Positions 14,410-19,342 of a DNA stretch of 19,342 nt are shown piece after piece. The notes beneath the pieces were generated by a model. That model was given only the letters and a program-made list of their open reading frames with translations. It did no database searches and was not told the origin of the DNA. Each line of letters begins with the position of its first letter. Position 1 is the stretch's first letter. The stretch covers positions 23,910 to 43,251 of the forward strand of contig HF988643.1 in assembly GCA_000434675.1 (NCBI GenBank). Direction: 5' to 3'. Made by a program: the position numbers and the translations under genes. The stretch comes from Faecalibacterium sp. CAG:1138. GTDB taxonomy: Bacteria > Bacillota > Clostridia > Christensenellales > CAG-917.

Positions 14410-15498
14410 TTGCCAAAAACCATTTCCGTGCTTGTGAAACCCGCATCCGGGCGTTGCAACGCAAGCTGCAAATATTGTTTTTATAAGGACGAAGCAAGCC
14501 TGCGCGAGCAATCGGATTTCGGCCTTATGAGCCTTGAAACCGCCGAAAACCTTATCGCGAAAGCGTTGGATTTCTCAAGCGGCGGCCGCATATTTTTTAC
14601 CTTTCAGGGCGGCGAACCGACGCTTGCGGGCCTTGATTTTTTCAAGCGCTTCGTGGCTGCCGTGAACGAAAAAAATCTTTCTGGCACAACCGTTTTTTAC
14701 GGGCTGCAAACGAACGGCTCTCTCCTCTCCAAAGAATGGGCGGAATTTTTCAGGGACAACGATTTTCTTATCGGTCTGAGCCTTGACGGCGACAAAAAAG
14801 CCGACCGTCTGCGTACGTTTTCCGGCGGAACTCCGCTCTTTGACGGCACCGTCAAAGCAATCAATATGCTGACGGAATACGGCGTTCAATTTAACGTTTT
14901 GTCGGTTTTAACCAAATATTCCGCAAACAACGTCGAAACCGTATACGCTTTTTTCAAGCGCCACAACCTTAAATATCTTCAGTTCGTTCCGTGCCTCAGG
15001 CCGCTGTCCGAAAAGCCGACCGAGAACTTCTATCCTTCCCCTGAAGAATATGGAAACTTCCTCACTAAGCTCTTTTCTCTCTACGTCAAGGACTATCTTT
15101 CGGGCGACTTCGTCAGCGAAAGAAAGCTGGACAATTTCGTCCGAAATTATCTCGGTCTTCCCGCCGAACTTTGCGGCATGAACGGCCATTGCAACGCGGG
15201 GTTCGTCGTGGAAGCAAACGGCAACGTCTATCCTTGCGATTTCTACGCGACGGACGAATATCTTTTGGGCAACGTCAACCGACAAAGCTTTTTCGAAATT
15301 GCAAAAAACCCGAAAATGATCGAATTTTTGCAAAGCAGCCTGAAACCGCGCGAAAAGTGCCTTTCCTGCAAGTATTTCCGCGTTTGCAGAGGCGGAGGCT
15401 GTCGGCGCGAACGGCAAAGCGAAGACTTTTGCGAGGCGTACAAAATCTTTTTTGAAAATTCCCTGCCCGCATTTTCGGTTTTCGAAAACGAAAATTAG
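14410..15498 (+). CDS. Radical SAM/SPASM enzyme, anaerobic sulfatase-maturating enzyme (anSME) family
   Basis: A 362-residue protein from a TTG at 14410, which follows GGAGG (14398-14402) by 7 nt; the upstream ATG at 14377 lies in the -10 box. The radical SAM cluster motif CNASCKYC uses C16, C20 and C23. GGEPT at 67-71 contacts SAM, and QTNG is at 100-103. The SPASM domain has C255, C261, C276, C317, C320, C326, C331 and C341 for two auxiliary [4Fe-4S] clusters. PCDFY retains D277, the residue proposed as catalytic base in the Clostridium perfringens enzyme; numbering matches that enzyme as I recall it, which supports the TTG start. Such enzymes oxidise Cys or Ser of sulfatases to formylglycine. 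No sulfatase is in the window, so its substrate is open; related SPASM enzymes modify peptides. Monocistronic, with its own promoter and terminator. Confidence 0.9.
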   Translation: MPKTISVLVKPASGRCNASCKYCFYKDEASLREQSDFGLMSLETAENLIAKALDFSSGGRIFFTFQGGEPTLAGLDFFKRFVAAVNEKNLSGTTVFYGLQTNGSLLSKEWAEFFRDNDFLIGLSLDGDKKADRLRTFSGGTPLFDGTVKAINMLTEYGVQFNVLSVLTKYSANNVETVYAFFKRHNLKYLQFVPCLRPLSEKPTENFYPSPEEYGNFLTKLFSLYVKDYLSGDFVSERKLDNFVRNYLGLPAELCGMNGHCNAGFVVEANGNVYPCDFYATDEYLLGNVNRQSFFEIAKNPKMIEFLQSSLKPREKCLSCKYFRVCRGGGCRRERQSEDFCEAYKIFFENSLPAFSVFENEN

Positions 15499-15510
15499 AA
15501 TATATCCATA

Positions 15511-15548
15511 AAAAACCGCCGATTTTTTTCGGCGGGGGTTTTGTTTTT
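15511..15548. terminator. Bidirectional intrinsic terminator
   Basis: Stem CCGCCGA (15516-15522) with TCGGCGG (15529-15535) and a T loop. The plus strand continues GGGTTTTGTTTTTTTT, and the minus strand has CGGCGGTTTTTT. It serves the radical SAM gene and the convergent GNAT-Nudix gene. Confidence 0.85.
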
Positions 15549-15579
15549 TTTATATATTTTTTTTTCGGCGGTTTTTACG

Positions 15580-16542
15580 TTAAAATTCTTTTTTGATTTT
15601 CCGGAGTATAGCCTCGTCTGCGGGGCAAAAGTCGTAGTCGTCGATTTCTCGGGGCAAAATCCACTTTATGTCGTTGTGCTCGAGCATTTTCGGCTCACCC
15701 GAAACGATTCTCGCTTCGTAAACCGACAGATAAACGGTAAGGTCCGGATACTCGTGTCGAACTCTTTCAAAAAGCCGCACCGTTTCAATCGAAACGGCCA
15801 GCTCCTCCCTCAGCTCTCGCTTAAGCGCTTCGGCTTCCGTTTCGCCGTTTTCCACCTTGCCGCCCACAAACTCCCAAAGCAGTCCGCGCGCCTTGTTTTT
15901 CGGCCTTTGACATATCAAAAATTTGTCGCCGTTTTTCACCAGTGCGGCCACAACTTCCGCCGTTTGTACGGCCGAATTTGCGATTTTTACCGAATATTCG
16001 CCCTTTTTGAACAGCGTTCCGTAGATTTTCAGCATAGCGTTTGCATAGTGGGCGGAATCCTTTTTTTCACCCTTTTCTATGCACAGAATTTCGTATCCTA
16101 TTCCGCCGTCCGCAACCGTCGTAACCCCCGTTTCCGTCACTCCGTTTTTGAGGTAAAAAGCTTTTCGGCGAGTCCTTGTTTTTAGCTCCTCATCGTTTGC
16201 CGCAAGGTCCGTTCTTTCGATTTCAAGCATAACCGCGCCGGCAGGCAAATCGGTTTTTATTGCCGAAAGCATCTTGCTTCCGTAGCCCTTTCCTCTTTCC
16301 GACGAAATCACCGCAAGATAGTCCAAAAGCCACGCGTCCCCCTCGTCCGGGATCTGAAAAACGGCGTAAGCCTTCGGCTCGCCGCCACAAATCAATTCGT
16401 AAGCCTTGCACTGTCCCTTCTTATATTGCTTTTCCAAAAGCTCCAGCGGCTTTATTTCGGCAAGCGGAAAATCGTTTTGCATGCGACCTGCGTAAAGCTT
16501 TTTAAGTTCTTCAAAATTCAATTCTCTGAGTCGTTCCGTCAT
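15580..16542 (-). CDS. Fused GNAT N-acetyltransferase and Nudix hydrolase
   Basis: A 320-residue two-domain protein. Residues 1-155 form a GNAT fold: LLDYLAVISSERGKGYGSKM (72-91) holds the acetyl-CoA-binding motif RGKGYG at 83-88, and RRKAFYLKNGVTETG (125-139) is the usual late motif. Residues about 193-320 are a MutT-like Nudix domain: the Nudix box runs from G228 through E234, R242-E243 and E246-E247, with alanine in place of the last glycine (EELAV). LWEFVGGKVENGE is typical of MutT/8-oxo-dGTP diphosphatases, which suggests nucleotide-pool cleaning. The acetyl acceptor is unknown. No stop or frameshift separates the domains. GGGAG lies about 7 nt before the ATG at 16542. It has its own promoter, overlapping the end of the XRE gene. 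Confidence 0.9.
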   Translation of the reverse strand: MTERLRELNFEELKKLYAGRMQNDFPLAEIKPLELLEKQYKKGQCKAYELICGGEPKAYAVFQIPDEGDAWLLDYLAVISSERGKGYGSKMLSAIKTDLPAGAVMLEIERTDLAANDEELKTRTRRKAFYLKNGVTETGVTTVADGGIGYEILCIEKGEKKDSAHYANAMLKIYGTLFKKGEYSVKIANSAVQTAEVVAALVKNGDKFLICQRPKNKARGLLWEFVGGKVENGETEAEALKRELREELAVSIETVRLFERVRHEYPDLTVYLSVYEARIVSGEPKMLEHNDIKWILPREIDDYDFCPADEAILRKIKKEF

Positions 16543-16563
16543 TTTTTACTCCCGGTTTTTTAT

Positions 16564-16592
16564 ATTTTAGCTTGCGGCGCGCCAAAAGTCAA
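16564..16592 (-). promoter_or_regulatory. Promoter of the GNAT-Nudix gene
   Basis: On the minus strand, -35 TTGACT (16587-16592) and -10 TAAAAT (16564-16569) at 17 bp. The -35 box overlaps the stop codon of the XRE gene, and the leader is about 15 nt. Confidence 0.6.
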
Positions 16593-16798
16593 ACTTCTGC
16601 GCGGCCGATAAGATAGTCCACCGACACCTCAAAGTAATCCGCCAGCAGCCAAAGTGACCTTATGCACGGCTCCTTTTTGCCCGAAAGCCAGGCGCTTATG
16701 GTGTTTTGTTTCACGCCCACGCGCTCGGCAAGCGCAACCTGCGTCAGATTTTCGACGCGCATAAGCTCCCGTATTCTTTCCGCAACCAAAATTTTCAT
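16589..16798 (-). CDS. Small XRE-family (Cro/CI-type) HTH regulator
   Basis: A 69-residue protein that is essentially a single HTH_3 domain. IRELMRVENLTQVALAERVG (9-28) contains helix 2 and QNTISAWLSGKKEP (31-44) the recognition helix; SLWLLADYFEVSVDYLIGR is the conserved end of the domain. The ATG at 16798 has AAGGGA 6 nt upstream. An ATG at 16828 would lie only about 6 nt from the predicted transcription start and has no ribosome binding site, so it was not used. With no effector domain it likely acts as a dimeric repressor. No toxin partner or phage gene is next to it; the neighbours are a GNAT-Nudix gene and a phosphate transporter. Targets are unknown. Confidence 0.9.
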   Translation of the reverse strand: MKILVAERIRELMRVENLTQVALAERVGVKQNTISAWLSGKKEPCIRSLWLLADYFEVSVDYLIGRAEV

Positions 16799-16840
16799 AC
16801 GAAGTCCCTTTTTTTGACATATCGCCATAGCAATAGTTCA

Positions 16841-16869
16841 ATTATACTCCCGTTTTCAAAAAAACGCAA
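16841..16869 (-). promoter_or_regulatory. Promoter of the XRE gene
   Basis: On the minus strand, -10 TATAAT (16841-16846) with a weak -35 TTGCGT (16864-16869) at 17 bp. The -35 box lies inside the terminator stem of the upstream Na/Pi transporter gene. Confidence 0.55.
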
Positions 16870-16887
16870 CGGTATTCGTTGCGTTTT
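16855..16887 (-). terminator. Intrinsic terminator of the Na/Pi cotransporter gene
   Basis: AAAACGCAACG and CGTTGCGTTTT form an 11-bp perfect stem (16861-16871 with 16877-16887) with a 5-nt loop; on the minus strand it ends in a run of seven T. It lies 24 nt after the transporter's stop codon. Confidence 0.85.
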
Positions 16888-16910
16888 GGTTTTTATCTGC
16901 TTTTCCCTTT

Positions 16911-18593
16911 TCAGTCGGCTTCTTTCTGCGAACCGGTCGGGTTCATTATGCTGTAACCGACGTTCACGAGGTGGTCGGCCACACGCTCCAGCCCCGAAAC
17001 GGCGGACGAATAATACGGGCTGCATTCCACGTTGCAGGATCCTTCCGCAAGCCGCGAGAAGTGACTGCTTTCGAGCTGCTTTTTCATTCTGTCCACTTCG
17101 TTCTCGAGAACGGTCAGCTCGGGCAGCTTTTCCTTGTTCAGGTTTTCAAACGCGTCTTTTGCGATTACAAACATTTCGATGGTTTTATCGAACATTATCC
17201 GCACTTTATCCTGCGCTTTTTGCGAGAACGCCAAGCCCTTTTTGCGCATTTCCTCGCCGATTTCATAGAAGTTTTCGGCGTGGTCGCCTATTCTTTCAAG
17301 GTCGTTAAGAACGTGGAAATAGGAACCTATGACCTTTTCGTCGCTCTCGTCGACCGACGGCGAAAGCTTGATCAGAAACTTCGTAAGCGCGCTGTTGGTG
17401 AAGTCGATGACGCGTTCGTTGTCGCCGATTTTTGCGCCGTTTTCTGTGCTGCGTTTTTCCATCGCCCCGAAAGAAAGATTAAGGTTTTCCTCAACCTTTT
17501 CTATCATATAGTCGATTTCTTTTTTCACCTGCATCAGCGCAACCGGAGGCATCGCCAGCAGACGATCGTCGACGTATTTCAGAGCGTACTCGGAATGAGG
17601 CTCCTCTTTATCTTTTATGACGAGGCAGGAATATTTCACCAGTTGCTTAACAAACGGCAGCAGCAAAGCGGTGGTCGTCACGTTGAATATGACGTGGAAA
17701 ACGGATATGCGCATCTGAAGCGCGGTCGGGTTTTCTCCCGGGAACATCGAAGTCAAAAGTCTGACGACGGGATCCTTGAATATCCATATAAGCACGGTGA
17801 AAAGAGCCGTGCCGATGACGTTGAAGGTGAAGTGGATAAGCGCCACGCGTTTGGAGTTTGCGTTCGCGCCGACGGACGCAAGAAGCGCCGTAACACAGGT
17901 GCCGATATTTGCGCCGAGAACTATAAACAGCGCAAGATCCAGCGGCAGCACTTTTGCTCCGACCATCGTTATCACCACGCCCGTTGCCGCGGAAGAGCTT
18001 TGAATGAGCGCGGTGAAAATCACGCCCACCAAAATGAGCAGAAGCGGAAAATTCATGACCGCAAAAACCTTAGTGAACATGGTTTCGACAAGCGGATTTC
18101 CGAATGCGCGATCGCTGCTCATCACGGAAAGCCCCACGAAAATAAGCCCCAGGCCGCAGCACAGACTTCCGGCAATTTTCACCTTCTCTTTTCTGGCGAA
18201 ACCCATCATAACGCCCGCAAACGCCAGAAGATACATAACCATGTTGAAATAGTCGTTTTTAAGCGCAACCAGCACGCCCGTTATCGTGGTGCCTATGTTC
18301 GCGCCCATAATAATCGGCGTTGCCTGCATAAGCGTCATCACGCCGGCGTTGACAAGACCGATAACCATAACCGACGTTGCGGAAGAACTTTGTATGATTG
18401 CCGTCACACCCGCGCCGATTCCCACGCCCGAAAAGCGATTGTTGCTGATTTTTCCGAGCAGCTTTTTCATTCCGTTTCCGGCGCTTTTCTCGAGAGCGTC
18501 GCCCATGAAGTTCATACCCACTATGAACACCCCGACGCCCGCAAGAAGCCATATCAGACTCTGCGTCAGTTGCAAAAATTCTTCACCTGTCAT
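16911..18593 (-). CDS. Na/Pi cotransporter family protein with C-terminal PhoU-like domain
   Basis: A 560-residue membrane protein. Residues 1-325 hold two Na/Pi-cotransporter repeats, each with the signature QSSSA (QSSSATS at 68-74, QSSSAAT at 198-204) followed by GANIGT (97-102 and 227-232). The inverted-repeat core carries sodium-coupled phosphate transport, in bacteria often export or homeostasis. Residues about 340-550 form a cytoplasmic PhoU-like helical bundle with the two paired motifs DLERIGDHAEN (431-441) and GLERVADHLVN (534-544), whose acidic residues bind metal in PhoU. This domain order is standard for the bacterial NptA/YjbB-like family (540-600 aa). The ATG at 18593 has AGGAGA about 9 nt upstream. 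Monocistronic, with its own promoter carrying a palindrome at the start site and its own terminator. No Pho regulon box was identified. Confidence 0.94.
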   Translation of the reverse strand: MTGEEFLQLTQSLIWLLAGVGVFIVGMNFMGDALEKSAGNGMKKLLGKISNNRFSGVGIGAGVTAIIQSSSATSVMVIGLVNAGVMTLMQATPIIMGANIGTTITGVLVALKNDYFNMVMYLLAFAGVMMGFARKEKVKIAGSLCCGLGLIFVGLSVMSSDRAFGNPLVETMFTKVFAVMNFPLLLILVGVIFTALIQSSSAATGVVITMVGAKVLPLDLALFIVLGANIGTCVTALLASVGANANSKRVALIHFTFNVIGTALFTVLIWIFKDPVVRLLTSMFPGENPTALQMRISVFHVIFNVTTTALLLPFVKQLVKYSCLVIKDKEEPHSEYALKYVDDRLLAMPPVALMQVKKEIDYMIEKVEENLNLSFGAMEKRSTENGAKIGDNERVIDFTNSALTKFLIKLSPSVDESDEKVIGSYFHVLNDLERIGDHAENFYEIGEEMRKKGLAFSQKAQDKVRIMFDKTIEMFVIAKDAFENLNKEKLPELTVLENEVDRMKKQLESSHFSRLAEGSCNVECSPYYSSAVSGLERVADHLVNVGYSIMNPTGSQKEAD

Positions 18594-18644
18594 AACGTAA
18601 TTTCTCCTTTCTCCTAAGCGGTTAAACGATTTTTAGACAATGCT

Positions 18645-18665
18645 TTTGCCGACGATTTCGGCAAA
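18645..18665. repeat. 8-bp inverted repeat at the start site of the Na/Pi transporter gene
   Basis: TTTGCCGA (18645-18652) and TCGGCAAA (18658-18665) are exact reverse complements around a 5-nt centre. The predicted transcription start (about 18662) falls in it. It may be an operator or a 5' mRNA hairpin; it has no T-run and is not a terminator. Confidence 0.5.
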
Positions 18666-18668
18666 TTC

Positions 18669-18697
18669 AGTATAGCATAAAAAGCTTTTTTGTCCAA
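18669..18697 (-). promoter_or_regulatory. Promoter of the Na/Pi cotransporter gene
   Basis: On the minus strand, extended -10 TGCTATACT (TATACT at 18669-18674) with -35 TTGGAC (18692-18697) at 17 bp. Confidence 0.55.
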
Positions 18698-18799
18698 ATC
18701 ATTGCTTGCCGAACCAAAAAGAAAACGCCAAACGCAAAGATTTTTTAATTTTTTGCAGCTTCGCCCCGCCGATTTTTGCCAAATCCGCACAGAAAACAC

Positions 18800-18827
18800 A
18801 CAAATAAAACAACCGCTTGCGCGGTTG
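18800..18827 (-). terminator. Intrinsic terminator of the BspA-like gene
   Basis: On the minus strand, CAACCGC and GCGGTTG (18810-18827) form a 7-bp stem with a GCAA tetraloop, followed by TTTTATTTG. It lies just downstream of the leucine-rich-repeat protein gene. Confidence 0.8.
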
Positions 18828-18859
18828 CTTTTTTGAGTATATTTTTGTGTTTAATAGCC

Positions 18860-19342
18860 TTACGATTCGATAGTACCGTCCGTACAAATAACCTGCATCG
18901 TCGGCACGTTGTGATTCCAGTACGAACCTTTTGATATGGCGTTCCATTGCGCTATCGTTCCGTTAAAAGTAATGCTTGTAAGCCCGGTGCAACCATAGAA
19001 GGCATAATCGCTTATGCTCGTCACACTGTTGCCGATTGTCGCGCTCGTCAGCCCGGTGCGGCCATAGAAAGCGTATTGATGAATTCCAGTTATATATGAT
19101 GGTAAAACCAATTCAGTTTCAGTGCCGTGACAAGCAACCAAAATCTTTTCGTCTCCGTCCGTATATATAACGTATCCGTTTTCATCCATCGTAAGTTTAC
19201 TTCCGCCTTCGTTTGTGTAAACGTTCTTTGCATAATAGGCAATGTATCCATAGGAAGAACTGCCAGTCGTGATTGACAAAGTGGATTTGTTATACACTTC
19301 TATTAGTCCATAGCAATTATAGAAGGCCAAATCGCCTATGCT
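18860..19342 (-). CDS. BspA-type leucine-rich-repeat protein (C-terminal part, start outside window)
   Basis: The frame is open from the right window edge to the stop at 18860, giving the last 161 residues. LRR_5 (BspA-type) repeats are visible: SIGDLAFYNCYGLIEV, then GIHQYAFYGRTGLTSATIG, and NSVTSISDYAFYGCTGLTSI, each with the I-x-x-x-A-F-x-x-C/R-x-G-L pattern. They are interrupted by about 60 residues containing SKLTMDENGYVIYTDGDEKI and VLPSYI, the linker seen between blocks of such repeats. The end, FNGTIAQWNAI to VICTDGTI, is the usual capping segment of this family. These proteins are typically secreted or surface-attached and bind host or matrix components. No LPXTG or other anchor follows, so any anchoring module must be N-terminal, outside the window. 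An in-frame TTG at 19330 is not a start, since the repeat continues upstream of it. Confidence 0.88.
   Translation of the reverse strand, partial: SIGDLAFYNCYGLIEVYNKSTLSITTGSSSYGYIAYYAKNVYTNEGGSKLTMDENGYVIYTDGDEKILVACHGTETELVLPSYITGIHQYAFYGRTGLTSATIGNSVTSISDYAFYGCTGLTSITFNGTIAQWNAISKGSYWNHNVPTMQVICTDGTIES

Noticed and set aside
16589..16798. XRE protein as antitoxin of a toxin-antitoxin pair
   Set aside because: No small toxin-like gene lies next to it; both neighbours are unrelated metabolic or transport genes with their own promoters.
16971..18617. 548-codon plus-strand frame opposite the Na/Pi transporter
   Set aside because: Its translation is low-complexity, rich in H, R and K, and it mirrors the codon structure of a well-supported membrane protein on the other strand.
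1..19342. CRISPR arrays, tRNA or rRNA genes, prophage or insertion sequences
   Set aside because: I looked for regular repeat-spacer arrays, tRNA-like cloverleaf elements, transposase or integrase motifs and saw none.

Overview
The window looks like a chromosomal segment of an endospore-forming type of Clostridia (Bacillota), probably an uncultured gut lineage. The signs are a GerA-type spore germination gene at the left edge, the Firmicute gene cluster tmk-holB-ricT, strong AGGAGG ribosome binding sites with near-consensus sigma-A promoters, a clostridial 2[4Fe-4S] ferredoxin, an anaerobic sulfatase-maturase-like radical SAM enzyme, and a BspA-type leucine-rich-repeat surface protein at the right edge. 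Species cannot be assigned. Nearly everything is on the minus strand; only the TetR regulator and the radical SAM gene are on the plus strand.

Layout: (1) 1-264, start of a gerA-like gene (minus), divergent from a TetR-family regulator (389-952), closed by a bidirectional terminator. (2) 994-1803, an RluA-family pseudouridine synthase (minus). (3) 1854-11125, a complete oligopeptide ABC importer transcribed oppA-oppB-oppC-oppD-oppF, followed by a small three-helix membrane protein resembling DUF3899. oppA has its own promoter and is separated from oppB by an attenuator-like hairpin, a perfect 12-bp palindrome and a possible second promoter. The downstream genes are packed with overlaps or 1-3 nt gaps. 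(4) 11546-14283, tmk-holB-ricT (thymidylate kinase, DNA polymerase III delta', RicT) plus a 56-residue ferredoxin. (5) 14410-15498, a radical SAM/SPASM enzyme that starts at TTG. (6) 15580-16542, a GNAT acetyltransferase fused to a Nudix hydrolase, and 16589-16798, a small XRE repressor. (7) 16911-18593, a Na/Pi cotransporter with a PhoU-like tail. (8) 18860-19342, the C-terminus of a BspA-like protein.

The most unusual content is the Opp transporter. Four of its five subunits are enlarged relative to the family. OppD carries about 375 extra, mostly helical and charged residues between the Q-loop and the ABC signature. OppF carries about 100 extra K/E/A-rich residues before its Q-loop. OppC has a roughly 190-225 residue extracellular insertion after its first membrane helix. 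The lipoprotein OppA is 853 residues instead of about 550. All nucleotide-binding motifs are intact, so these look like elaborations of a working importer, not decay. The four C-terminal cysteines usual in OppD are all replaced, and OppF keeps only one of its set. This is the best candidate here for an undescribed variant system.
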